A stretch of DNA of 18,406 bases from an uncultured Geobacteraceae bacterium. Lineage in GTDB: Bacteria > Desulfobacterota > Desulfuromonadia > Geobacterales > Pseudopelobacteraceae. The stretch spans positions 1 to 18,406 of the forward strand of contig CAIRND010000042.1 of NCBI GenBank assembly GCA_903879825.1, written 5' to 3'. A model generated the notes under the pieces. It searched no databases, was not told the DNA's origin, and saw nothing but the letters and a program-made list of their open reading frames with translations. The translations under genes were made by a program, and so were the position numbers. This document shows, piece after piece, positions 7,352 through 14,756 of this stretch. Position 1 is the first letter of the stretch; each line of letters begins with the position of its first letter.

Positions 7352-8151
7352 GCTTCGCCTTCCTTATTCAAAGATTCCCGCCCCTTATGTACCGCTTTCT
7401 CCAGTCTGCGGCGTCTCGGCCAGGTCACAACATAATCGATAGGACCGGAAAGGATGTATAACAGAAGTACGCTGAATGTCATTATTACCGGCTCAGCGGC
7501 AATGACAATCAGCAGCACCACGGCAAGCAGCAGAAAGCCGAATGGCTGCCGTTTAATAAAGGCAGGATCCTTGAATGAGTTGTATCTGAAATTGGAAACC
7601 ATCAGGAATGCCAACAGATAGATAAGCCCCAGTATGGCGAGCTTTTTAAAGGAGCTGGGCCAGTTTAAATGGTAAAACAGCAGCACCGTTGAGGCCACCA
7701 TGCAGGCAGATGCCGGGGTAGGGAGCCCGACAAAGCGTTTGCTTTCGACGGTGTCAACCTGCACGTTGAAACGGGCAAGGCGTAACGCGGCACAGACGAG
7801 GAACAGAAAGGCCGCAACCCAGCCAAGTCGGCCGAACGGCCTCAGCGCCCATGCATACATGAGGAAAGCCGGAGTTACACCAAACGCCACCAGATCGGCC
7901 AGAGAATCAAATTCTACACCAAACTTACTGGTAGTGCCGGTCATGCGGGCAACTTTGCCATCAAGGCCGTCACACACTGCAGAGATAAAGATCCAGACGG
8001 CAGCGGTACTGTAGTTGCCATTAAGGGTTGCCACCATACTGTAAAATCCGGCAAACAAACTTGCTGCTGTCACCAGATTTGGCAGAATGTAGATGCCACG
8101 CCTCATGCTTTCTTTTCTCGTACTTTCCACCGTCACCATTTCATCACTCAT
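7348..8151 (-). CDS. pssA: CDP-diacylglycerol--serine O-phosphatidyltransferase
   Basis: Integral inner-membrane enzyme that makes phosphatidylserine from CDP-diacylglycerol and serine. It has 267 residues. The CDP-alcohol phosphatidyltransferase signature is complete at residues 61-86: Asp61, Asp64-Gly, Ala68-Arg69, Gly78, Asp82 and Asp86, with spacing exactly as in the family. About six to eight hydrophobic helices follow. The N-terminus RRGIYILPNLVTAASLFAGF is characteristic of the type II (Bacillus-like) serine enzymes and differs from the E. coli PssA family. It lies 18 bases after psd, so substrate-linked steps are probably on one message. An AAGGA site is about 12 bases before the ATG, somewhat far. 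The tail is basic (WPRRRRLEKAVHKGR). Confidence 0.93.
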   Translation of the reverse strand: MSDEMVTVESTRKESMRRGIYILPNLVTAASLFAGFYSMVATLNGNYSTAAVWIFISAVCDGLDGKVARMTGTTSKFGVEFDSLADLVAFGVTPAFLMYAWALRPFGRLGWVAAFLFLVCAALRLARFNVQVDTVESKRFVGLPTPASACMVASTVLLFYHLNWPSSFKKLAILGLIYLLAFLMVSNFRYNSFKDPAFIKRQPFGFLLLAVVLLIVIAAEPVIMTFSVLLLYILSGPIDYVVTWPRRRRLEKAVHKGRESLNKEGEA

Positions 8152-8169
8152 ATTAGGTTGTATCCTTGC

Positions 8170-8826
8170 CTAGACAATTCTGGCCAGTACGGTTTCGCCT
8201 GCCACGGTGCTGTCACCCAGTTTTACCAGTGGCTTAACTCCGGGGGGCAGATACACATCAACACGTGAACCAAAGCGGATTAAGCCGTAACGCTCACCAC
8301 GTATCAGCAGATCTCCTACTAATGGATAACTGATGATCCGGCGCGCAACCAGGCCCGCTATCTGAACAAAAGCGATCCGGGCACCACCGGCAATCTCCAG
8401 AACAATGCCATTACGTTCATTCTCACAGGATGCTCGGCCGTCGCGGGCATCAAAAAACTTACCCTGATGATGGAACGTGTCAATTACTTTACCGTCAAAA
8501 GGTACGCGATTGACATGGACACTGAAAACAGACATGAAAATGCTGATTTTTAATGCCGGAGCTCCAAGCGGAGTTTCGGGGACCTCTTCAACGACAATAA
8601 CCGTTCCATCTGCTGGAGCAATAACAGCACTGCTGTCAGTTGGAGTAATTCGTTCCGGGTTACGGAAAAAATACAGTACAAACAGCGTTAAAAGGAATGC
8701 GAGTGAAGCGGGAATAAACAGGACGTTAGAGCAAAGTCTCCAGGCTGCAACAGAAAGCAAAGTTGTTAAGCCAACGGCGTATGCAATGAATGGATAGCCT
8801 TCCCGGGCGAATATTGATTTGTTCAT
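8170..8826 (-). CDS. psd: Phosphatidylserine decarboxylase proenzyme, short (PSD-A-like) type
   Basis: Converts phosphatidylserine to phosphatidylethanolamine at the inner membrane using a pyruvoyl group made by self-cleavage. The protein is 218 residues, the size of the short bacterial/archaeal-type enzyme. Two hydrophobic helices lie near the N-terminus, followed by FFRNPERITP, APADGTV, the MSVFSVHVNRVP block and FVQIAGLVARRI. The probable processing site is Gly186-Ser187 in RFGSRVDVYLP, giving a C-terminal alpha chain of about 32 residues. I chose the ATG at 8826, with AGGCAGG just before it. A longer frame from 8877 would place its first codons inside the hairpin at 8847-8873 and adds non-family sequence. 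It is followed at 18 bases by pssA. Confidence 0.93.
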   Translation of the reverse strand: MNKSIFAREGYPFIAYAVGLTTLLSVAAWRLCSNVLFIPASLAFLLTLFVLYFFRNPERITPTDSSAVIAPADGTVIVVEEVPETPLGAPALKISIFMSVFSVHVNRVPFDGKVIDTFHHQGKFFDARDGRASCENERNGIVLEIAGGARIAFVQIAGLVARRIISYPLVGDLLIRGERYGLIRFGSRVDVYLPPGVKPLVKLGDSTVAGETVLARIV

Positions 8827-8846
8827 AACCTGCCTAAATGCGAAGA

Positions 8847-8873
8847 CACCCCTCTCCGGTTGGAAGAGGGGTG
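8847..8873 (-). terminator. Strong hairpin after ilvC, possible leaky terminator
   Basis: CACCCCTCT and AGAGGGGTG form a perfect 9-pair stem around a 9-base loop, 20 bases after the ilvC stop. On the minus strand the sequence after the stem is TCTTCGCATTT, T-rich but not a T run. It could terminate part of the ilv transcripts, or protect the 3' end of the ilvC message from exonucleases, while letting some reads continue into psd-pssA. Confidence 0.5.
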
Positions 8874-8893
8874 CCATGACTCGCGTAGTTAAA

Positions 8894-9904
8894 TTAGTTT
8901 TTGGACTTGTCTACTATTTTCTGAATCCACGGCATCATGCTCCGTAGCTTTTCGCCGACCTGCTCAACAGGATGGGCTGCATTAAGACGACGACGTGCAG
9001 TCATCTCGGGGTAGTTTGACATCCCTTCGAGAATAAATCGTTTGGCATAATCGCCATTCTGGATGTTGGTCAGACATTCCTTCATCGCTGCACGGCTCTG
9101 GTCGTTGATAACCTTCGGTCCGGTGACATATTCGCCATATTCAGCATTGTTGGAGATAGAGTAGTTCATGTTGGCAATGCCGCCTTCGTACATAAGGTCG
9201 ACAATAAGCTTGAGCTCATGCAGACACTCAAAATAGGCCATTTCCGGGGCATAACCGGCTTCTACAAGAGTCTCAAAACCAGCTTTCACCAGCTCAACCG
9301 CACCACCACACAGAACGGCCTGCTCGCCGAACAGGTCGGTTTCAGTTTCGTCCTTGAAGGTTGTTTCGATGATGCCGGTACGACCGCCGCCAATGGCGCT
9401 TGCGTAGGAGAGGGCAACTTCACGGGCACTGCCGGACGCGTTCTGGTAAACAGCGATCAGGTCAGGTATGCCGCCGCCTTTGGCAAATTCAGTGCGAACC
9501 GTGTGGCCCGGTGCCTTGGGAGCGATCATGATGACGTCGAGGTCGGCGCGCGGTACAACCTGGTTGTAATGGATTGCAAAGCCGTGGGCAAATGCAAGCG
9601 TTGCACCTTTTTTGAGCCGTGGCGCGATTTCGTCGCGGTAGAGAACCGATTGGAACTCATCAGGTGTAAGGATCATTACCAGGTCAGCCGTGGCAACTGC
9701 ATCAGCAACTGATGCTACTTTGAGGCCGGCATTGGTTGCCTTGACAGCGGAGGCCGAGCCTGCACGCAGTGCAACCGTTACATCAACACCGGAATCTTTG
9801 AGGTTGCAGGCATGGGCATGTCCCTGGGAGCCGTAACCGACAATGGTAACTTTTTTTGACTTGATCAACGCGAGATCACAATCACGATCATAATAAACGT
9901 TCAT
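8894..9904 (-). CDS. ilvC: Ketol-acid reductoisomerase (NADP+), class I
   Basis: Cytoplasmic Mg2+ and NADPH-dependent enzyme that isomerises and reduces acetolactate or acetohydroxybutyrate, the second common step of valine, leucine and isoleucine synthesis. It has 336 residues, the class I length. The Rossmann motif GYGSQG is at 23-28, and the following loop LRAGSAS with Arg47, Ser50 and Ser52 suits NADPH. Catalytic residues fall at the standard numbers: His107, Lys130, Asp190, Glu194, Glu226, Glu230 and Ser251. GGAGGA lies about nine bases before the ATG. It follows ilvN after 203 bases that contain a possible attenuator and a promoter candidate, so it may be controlled apart from ilvBN. 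Confidence 0.97.
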   Translation of the reverse strand: MNVYYDRDCDLALIKSKKVTIVGYGSQGHAHACNLKDSGVDVTVALRAGSASAVKATNAGLKVASVADAVATADLVMILTPDEFQSVLYRDEIAPRLKKGATLAFAHGFAIHYNQVVPRADLDVIMIAPKAPGHTVRTEFAKGGGIPDLIAVYQNASGSAREVALSYASAIGGGRTGIIETTFKDETETDLFGEQAVLCGGAVELVKAGFETLVEAGYAPEMAYFECLHELKLIVDLMYEGGIANMNYSISNNAEYGEYVTGPKVINDQSRAAMKECLTNIQNGDYAKRFILEGMSNYPEMTARRRLNAAHPVEQVGEKLRSMMPWIQKIVDKSKN

Positions 9905-9948
9905 ACTGATATATCCTCCACATAAATTTTATCCGGCAAACCGGTCAT
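9901..9948 (-). other. Possible 15-codon leader ORF overlapping the ilvC start
   Basis: The frame reads MTGLPDKIYVEDISV, and its TGA overlaps the ilvC ATG as ATGA, a typical coupling arrangement. Its codons run through the ilvC ribosome site. Five of 15 residues are Leu, Ile or Val. It has no clear ribosome site of its own, and such a short frame can arise by chance, so this is a low-confidence note. Confidence 0.2.
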
Positions 9949-9972
9949 GCTTTTTGCGTGAAACGAACGAGA

Positions 9973-10006
9973 GAGATACTATATTCAACTGCGCCTGTCA
10001 ACGCAA
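9973..10006 (-). promoter_or_regulatory. Promoter candidate for ilvC
   Basis: On the minus strand two overlapping arrangements are possible. TTGACA (complement of 9996-10001) lies 17 bases before TATCTC (complement of 9973-9978). TTGCGT (10001-10006) lies 17 bases before TATAGT (9978-9983). Each has one strong and one weak hexamer. Either gives an ilvC leader of roughly 60-65 bases. Confidence 0.45.
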
Positions 10007-10057
10007 ATAGCTGTTTTGGCCCCAATTGCAGCACCCATCCTTGTGCTGAAACTAAGA

Positions 10058-10093
10058 AGCCGCCTGTTGCCAAGCGGCTGGACAGTAACAGGC
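10058..10093 (-). promoter_or_regulatory. Mutually exclusive hairpins (attenuator-like) after ilvN
   Basis: On the minus strand a terminator-like stem AGCCGC/GCGGCT (10074-10079 with 10058-10063, 10-base loop) is followed by TTCTTAGTTT. An alternative 7-pair stem GCCTGTT/AACAGGC (10087-10093 with 10062-10068) uses two of the same bases and encloses the other arm, so only one can form. This is the geometry of a terminator and anti-terminator. It starts about 15 bases after the ilvN stop codon. Function is inferred from pairing alone. Confidence 0.4.
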
Positions 10094-10107
10094 CTGATTT
10101 AGTTCTT

Positions 10108-10599
10108 CTAACCATTCCATCCCTTGGCGCCACGGCCGATGGCCACAGAACCGGTGCGTACAACTTCCTTCAACCCCAGCGGCCTCAGCAGTTCCAGGAT
10201 TGCGTCTATTTTTGACGGATTTCCCGTCGCTTCAATCGTATAAGATTTTGGGGTGACATCGATGATCTTCGCACGGAAAATATCGACAACTCGTAAAACT
10301 TCTGCTCGTGCATCGTCCTCGGCGGAAACTTTTATCAGTGCCAGTTCACGCTCTATGGCGCTGCCGTCGCTAAAATCAAGCACTTTAAGAACATCGATAA
10401 GTTTGTTGAGTTGTTTGTTTATCTGCTCAAGGATCTGGGCATCGCCACGGGTCACGATCGTCATCCGCGACAGCCCCTCCTCATTGGTAGGGGCTACCGA
10501 TAACGACTCGATATTGAATCCGCGACCGGAAAAGAGTGTCGCCACACGTGAGAGTACTCCGAAATCATTTTCAACTATTACTGAGATTGTATGTTGCAT
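10108..10599 (-). CDS. ilvN: Acetolactate synthase, small regulatory subunit
   Basis: Regulatory partner of IlvB that gives full activity and valine feedback inhibition. The 163-residue length matches the IlvH/IlvN long form. An N-terminal ACT domain spans about residues 3-77: HTISVIVENDFGVLSRVATL then FSGRGFNIESLSV, the usual effector-binding strand-loop-helix. The C-terminal domain (about 80-160) includes AEVLRVVDIFRAKIIDV and ends in EVVRTGSVAIGRG, all conserved. The ATG has AGAGGGAA about five bases upstream. It starts 32 bases after the ilvB stop. The symbol ilvN or ilvH is a matter of naming. Just beyond the stop the message can form alternative hairpins before ilvC. Confidence 0.96.
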   Translation of the reverse strand: MQHTISVIVENDFGVLSRVATLFSGRGFNIESLSVAPTNEEGLSRMTIVTRGDAQILEQINKQLNKLIDVLKVLDFSDGSAIERELALIKVSAEDDARAEVLRVVDIFRAKIIDVTPKSYTIEATGNPSKIDAILELLRPLGLKEVVRTGSVAIGRGAKGWNG

Positions 10600-10631
10600 A
10601 GCTATTCCCTCTGTATTATTCCAATTCGGTA

Positions 10632-12332
10632 TTAGGCGTTCAGTACCATTTCATTCAGTGATGCTCCGGCCGGAACCATCGGCAGCACTTTTTCCTCGCG
10701 GGCAATCTTGAATTCCATGATTACCGGACCATTCACTTTGAAACCCTCCGTGATTACCGACTCGACATCTTCCGGTTTTGTGGCCAGAAACCCTTTGGCG
10801 CCATAGGCGTCAGCCAGTTTGATGTAGTCGATCGGCAATTCCATACAGGTTGAAGAATAGCGTTTGTCGAAGAACAGTTCCTGCCACTGTCGTACCATGC
10901 CGAGGAAGTTGTTGTTCAGGATGACGATTTTTACCGGAAGCTTGTTCTGTACCAGTGTTGCCATTTCCTGGATATTCATCTGGATACCGCCGTCACCGCA
11001 GATGGTGATAACCTGGCGATGGGGAAACGCTGCCTGGGCACCCATTGCAGCCGGCAGACCGAAGCCCATTGTGCCAAGACCGCCAGAGGTAAGGAGCGTT
11101 CGCGGCTTATTGAATTTAAAAAACTGGGCTGTCCACATCTGGTGCTGGCCGACATCGGTTGAGATGATGGCGTCTTCATCGGATAACTCGCGCAGCTTCT
11201 GGATAACAAATTGTGGCTTGATTATCGTGCTGCTCTGCTTGTAACCAAGCGGATGTTTTTCCTTCCAGCCGGTGATGTCTTCATGCCAAGGGGCCAGAGT
11301 GCCAATAAATGCGGCTACTTTGTCTTCACTTTTGCCGCTCTGGGCGATCATTTTTAGTAAAACATCCTTGACGTCGCCAACAATTGGCAGATCAACGCGA
11401 ACGTTCTTCTTGATGGACGTCGGATCAACGTCGATATGGATGATTTTAGCGTGTGGTGCAAATGTTGACAGTTTACCGGTGACGCGGTCATCAAAACGGG
11501 CGCCGATGGCGATAATAAGGTCGCTGTTGGTCATCGCCATGTTGGCACAATACGCTCCGTGCATTCCGAGCATACCAAGTGAGAGATCATCGCTCTCCGG
11601 GAATGCGCCAAGCCCCATGAGGGTTGTCGTCACCGGTATTGTTAAATTGCGCGCCAGAAGAGTAATTGATTCGGAAGCGCCGCTCAATACCGCACCGCCG
11701 CCGACATACATGACGGGACGCTTGGAGTCGAGAATCATGGCAACCGCTTTTTCCACCTGTCGCGGATGGCCGGAGAGATTCGGTTTGTAACCACGGATTT
11801 CTACGGTTTCAGGGTAGTGAAATTCACCCTGGGCCATCTGAACATCCTTGGGGAAATCGACCAGAACCGGGCCGGGACGTCCGCTGCGAGCGATATAAAA
11901 AGCTTTTTTCATGGTCAGAGCGATATCTTTGACATCCCGAATCAGGAAGCTGTGCTTTGTACAGGGGCGGGTGATGCCGATAATATCGACCTCTTGGAAC
12001 GCATCATTTCCGATCAGCGCAGTTGGTACCTGACCGGTAATGATCACCATCGGTATCGAATCCATGTACGCCGTTGCTATGCCGGTAACGGTATTGGTCG
12101 CACCGGGACCTGAGGTGGCAATAGCCACTCCAACTCTGCCGGTGGCGCGGGCATAGCCGTCCGCCGCATGGGTGCCGGCCTGTTCGTGACGCGGCAGAAT
12201 GTGATGTATATCCTTGAAACTGAAGAGTTCGTCGTACAAATTGATAACGGTACCGCCAGGGTAGCCAAACACAGTATCAACGCCCTCTTTTTTTAAACAC
12301 TCCAGCATTATCCGTGCGCCATTCATTTTCAT
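10632..12332 (-). CDS. ilvB: Acetolactate synthase, large catalytic subunit
   Basis: Thiamine diphosphate, FAD and Mg2+ enzyme that joins pyruvate with pyruvate or 2-oxobutyrate, the committing step of branched-chain amino acid synthesis. It has 566 residues. The N-terminal ThDP domain carries the catalytic Glu50 in PRHEQAGTHAADGYARA. The central FAD-type domain has RPVMYVGGGAVLSG and GARFDDRVTGK. The C-terminal ThDP/Mg motif begins GDGGIQMN at about 446 and ends at LNNNFLGMVRQWQ. This pattern, with GARFDDRVTG, is biosynthetic AHAS and not the catabolic AlsS type. I chose the ATG at 12332, seven bases after AGAGGA; an upstream ATG at 12362 would add ten atypical residues and lacks a ribosome site. 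It lies 32 bases after the lipoprotein gene and 32 before ilvN. Confidence 0.97.
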   Translation of the reverse strand: MKMNGARIMLECLKKEGVDTVFGYPGGTVINLYDELFSFKDIHHILPRHEQAGTHAADGYARATGRVGVAIATSGPGATNTVTGIATAYMDSIPMVIITGQVPTALIGNDAFQEVDIIGITRPCTKHSFLIRDVKDIALTMKKAFYIARSGRPGPVLVDFPKDVQMAQGEFHYPETVEIRGYKPNLSGHPRQVEKAVAMILDSKRPVMYVGGGAVLSGASESITLLARNLTIPVTTTLMGLGAFPESDDLSLGMLGMHGAYCANMAMTNSDLIIAIGARFDDRVTGKLSTFAPHAKIIHIDVDPTSIKKNVRVDLPIVGDVKDVLLKMIAQSGKSEDKVAAFIGTLAPWHEDITGWKEKHPLGYKQSSTIIKPQFVIQKLRELSDEDAIISTDVGQHQMWTAQFFKFNKPRTLLTSGGLGTMGFGLPAAMGAQAAFPHRQVITICGDGGIQMNIQEMATLVQNKLPVKIVILNNNFLGMVRQWQELFFDKRYSSTCMELPIDYIKLADAYGAKGFLATKPEDVESVITEGFKVNGPVIMEFKIAREEKVLPMVPAGASLNEMVLNA

Positions 12333-12364
12333 ATAAGTTTCCTCTTTGATGAAATCAGACATTG

Positions 12365-12778
12365 TTAGAAATTGTTCGGGTTACCGGTGATAACATTGAT
12401 AATGGTCCATTTGAGGGTGCCGTCCTGATCCACCATCTTGCGCTGCTGCGTCGTATTGTCAAAAAAGGCCTTGTAACATCCGCTTGGTGCATAGCTCGAG
12501 TTCCAGTTGGATACGCAGAGTCTGCCGTCGTCGGTGATGTTCCAGTTTCCTTTGTTTGCGGCGCCGTCAGATGATCTGCCGACCACGCTGCCACTGACAT
12601 TCCAGTAGTAGGTTTCACCATTTGCGGAGGTGACCGTATTGCCCCGGAACACATCGCGGACCTCTTTTGCAGAAAGCTGAAGAGCGCTTGAATCTACCGC
12701 ACTCGGTACGATTGTCTGGCAGGCGTTCAGTGAGAGTGAAAGAACCATGACAGCACACAGTGTAAGCAATGTTTTCAT
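12365..12778 (-). CDS. Small lipoprotein, DUF995-like
   Basis: Predicted secreted lipoprotein of 137 residues, function unknown. A type II signal peptide (MKTLLTLCAVMVLSLSLNAC) has the lipobox LNAC with Cys20 as the lipidation site. Gln at +2 suggests the outer membrane rather than the inner. The mature part has LSAKEVRDVFRGNTVT, then GKWNI-like and DDGRLCVSNW blocks, a second Cys in SGCYKAFF, and ends ITGNPNNF. From memory this order resembles the DUF995 family, where it is a small beta-rich domain; I could not check it. The two mature cysteines could form a disulfide. The ATG at 12778 has a strong GGAGG site; longer in-frame starts are non-family. It lies between ilvD and ilvB on the same strand, 32 bases from ilvB, so it is probably read with ilvBN, yet nothing ties it to amino acid synthesis. 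Confidence 0.8.
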   Translation of the reverse strand: MKTLLTLCAVMVLSLSLNACQTIVPSAVDSSALQLSAKEVRDVFRGNTVTSANGETYYWNVSGSVVGRSSDGAANKGNWNITDDGRLCVSNWNSSYAPSGCYKAFFDNTTQQRKMVDQDGTLKWTIINVITGNPNNF

Positions 12779-12802
12779 AATGTCCTCCTTTGATGTGATG
12801 GT

Positions 12803-12828
12803 CGGGCGTTTCAGGCGGATGCCGCCCG
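12803..12828 (-). promoter_or_regulatory. Alternative hairpins in the lipoprotein gene leader
   Basis: On the minus strand GGCGG/CCGCC (12822-12826 with 12814-12818) forms a tight 5-pair stem with a 3-base loop. CGGGCG/CGCCCG (12823-12828 with 12803-12808) forms a competing 6-pair stem. The arms overlap at 12823-12826, so they exclude each other. They sit 25-50 bases before the lipoprotein ATG. No T tract follows. Role unknown. Confidence 0.3.
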
Positions 12829-12853
12829 GAAGGCCACTGCGGTGTATGTTAAT

Positions 12854-13024
12854 CCTGAAAAAGCAGTTATCCACGAAAAACACGAAATACACTAACAAAA
12901 TCAGCAAAATATGCAAAATATGCAATAATCTGGCATAACCTGTTTGGTTAATACTTTTACTTCTGTAATGCTCTAATTTTTCGTGTGTTTTCGTGCCTTT
13001 CGTGGATGCTATAGCTGTTTTAGG
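12854..13024. repeat. Inverted repeat element with CACGAAA units
   Basis: The left arm 12854-12892 and the complement of the right arm 12983-13024 match with few changes. Both begin CCT.AAA.AGC, then carry ATCCACGAAA, two variable bases, CACGAAA and a shared ACAC. The middle is AT-rich and holds a 9-base tandem pair GCAAAATAT (12904-12921). The right end abuts the ilvD stop codon at 13027-13025. CACGAAA-type tandem units are, from memory, a recurrent intergenic repeat in several environmental bacteria. It fills most of the 246-base ilvD-lipoprotein gap, and no gene is seen in it. Confidence 0.55.
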
Positions 13025-14686
13025 TTAATCAGCCGTTGTAACCGCTCCGGTATGGGCCGAAGTCACTACCTTTGCATAGCGTGCCAGCCAACCGCCTTTG
13101 ATTTTTGGTTCTGGCGCTTTCCACCCTGCCCGGCGGGTTGCCAGAGTCTCTTCGTCTACCAGCAGTTCCAGGCGCCGGTTTGGGATGTCGAGCAGAATTT
13201 TGTCGCCATCTTCTACCAGTGCGATTGGTCCACCCTCTGCCGCTTCTGGTGAAATGTGACCGATGCAGGGCCCACGTGTGCCTCCGGAAAAACGGCCGTC
13301 AGTAATGAGTGCGACACTGTCCCCCAGTCCCATACCCATGATGGCAGCAGTTGGTGCCAGCATTTCCCGCATGCCGGGTCCGCCTTTTGGCCCTTCATAG
13401 CGGATAACCACGATGTCGCCCGACTTGATTTTCCCTTCCATGATGGCTGCCATTGCCAATTCTTCGGCGTCAAAACAACGGGCCACACCCTCAAAATACA
13501 TCATGGCTGCAGAAACGCCCGACTGTTTGACGACGGCACCTTTGGGTGCGATATTGCCGGAGAGGATGGCGATGCCACCTTCCTTTTTGATCGGATTGGT
13601 CAGAGGTCGAATGACCTCTTCGTCAACATTATGAATGCTCTCGGCCAACTGGTGTGTCGTCAGCCCGAAGAGAGTCTGTGTGTCCTTAATCTTGCTGCCA
13701 AGTTGCTTCAGAACGCCACTGACACCGCCTGCGATGTCAAGGTCTTCCATGAAATGTTCGCCGGCCGGATTCATTGAAGCGAGTTGTGGTGTATCTTTGC
13801 CTAATACGTCGAACAGTTCCAGAGGCAGCTCCACTCCGGCTTCTTTGGCAATAGCCAGCAGGTGCAGCACGGTATTGGAGGAGCCACCCAGCGCCAGATC
13901 GACCCGGATGGCGTTCTCGAACGCTGCACGGGTCATGATGTCACGCGGTTTAACATCATTGTGTACCAGTTCGACGATCTTTTCGCCGGAAGCGAAGGCG
14001 ATGCGGCGTTTCAGTGCTGAAACTGCCAGGGCTGTTCCGCAGCGCGGCAGGCTCATCCCCATGGTTTCAGTCAGAATAGCCATGGTATTGGCAGTGAAGA
14101 GGCCCTGGCAGGAACCCATGCCGGGGCAGGCGTTGTCTTCGCAGACCTGCAGCTCTTTGTCGTTGATTACTCCGGCCTTGTAACGGGCCATCGCCTCAAA
14201 AGTATCAGAGACGAAAGAGTACTTGCGCCCGCCCGTGCCTCGTCCGCTCATCATTGGACCGGCGGTGACCACGATGCAGGGAATGTTCAGGCGTGCAGCT
14301 GCCATCAACATGCCGGGGGTAATCTTGTCGCAATTGGTCAACAGCACCAGGCCGTCAAGGCGGTGAGCCTCTGCCACGGATTCGACCATGTCGGCGATTA
14401 ACTCGCGGGTCGGAAGGGAGTAGTGCATACCCTTGTGGCCCATTGCCATGCCATCGCATACGCCCGGAATGCCGAAAAAGAAAGCATAGCCGCCACCGGA
14501 GTGAACACCCTTTTCAATGAAACGTTCCAGATCGCGCATGCCAACATGTCCGGGGATCAGGTCGGTAAAGCTGGTAGCAACGCCGATGAACGGTTTATCC
14601 ATCTGATTTTGCGGGACACCGGTCCCTTTCAGCAGGGCGCGATGCGGTGTTCGCTCGAGCCCTTTTTTAATTGTATCACTTCGCAT
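13025..14686 (-). CDS. ilvD: Dihydroxy-acid dehydratase
   Basis: Iron-sulfur enzyme that dehydrates 2,3-dihydroxy-isovalerate and -methylvalerate, the third common step of valine, leucine and isoleucine synthesis. It has 553 residues. Cluster cysteines are visible as Cys119 in TNCDKITPGM and Cys193 in GMGSCQGLFTANTM. Where plant-type [2Fe-2S] enzymes have PCN, this protein has PGHV at 45-48, as in the E. coli-like group, so the cluster is probably the oxygen-sensitive [4Fe-4S] kind. The C-terminal signature GRFSGGTRGPCIGHISPEA is complete. AAGGA lies eight bases before the ATG. It has its own strong promoter upstream and is separated from the next gene by a repeat element, so it may be its own transcript. 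Confidence 0.97.
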   Translation of the reverse strand: MRSDTIKKGLERTPHRALLKGTGVPQNQMDKPFIGVATSFTDLIPGHVGMRDLERFIEKGVHSGGGYAFFFGIPGVCDGMAMGHKGMHYSLPTRELIADMVESVAEAHRLDGLVLLTNCDKITPGMLMAAARLNIPCIVVTAGPMMSGRGTGGRKYSFVSDTFEAMARYKAGVINDKELQVCEDNACPGMGSCQGLFTANTMAILTETMGMSLPRCGTALAVSALKRRIAFASGEKIVELVHNDVKPRDIMTRAAFENAIRVDLALGGSSNTVLHLLAIAKEAGVELPLELFDVLGKDTPQLASMNPAGEHFMEDLDIAGGVSGVLKQLGSKIKDTQTLFGLTTHQLAESIHNVDEEVIRPLTNPIKKEGGIAILSGNIAPKGAVVKQSGVSAAMMYFEGVARCFDAEELAMAAIMEGKIKSGDIVVIRYEGPKGGPGMREMLAPTAAIMGMGLGDSVALITDGRFSGGTRGPCIGHISPEAAEGGPIALVEDGDKILLDIPNRRLELLVDEETLATRRAGWKAPEPKIKGGWLARYAKVVTSAHTGAVTTAD

Positions 14687-14756
14687 GGAGATTTCCTTGG
14701 GATGAATAGTTTTAGTTTCGCTAAACCCGCGATTGATAAGACTTTACGGGGTGTGC

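Noticed and set aside
8827..8877. Upstream start for psd at 8877
   Set aside because: It would translate the hairpin at 8847-8873, lacks a ribosome site and adds residues not seen in the family.
12779..12925. N-terminal extension of the lipoprotein gene
   Set aside because: The extension reads through the repeat element; the ATG at 12778 has a strong ribosome site and a textbook lipoprotein signal peptide.
13256..14183. Long plus-strand open frames opposite ilvD
   Set aside because: ilvD is unambiguous on the minus strand; these frames have no recognisable protein features.
14687..14750. Leader peptide or T-box controlling ilvD
   Set aside because: The leader is only about 64 bases, without a Leu/Ile/Val-rich frame or T-box-type conserved sequence.
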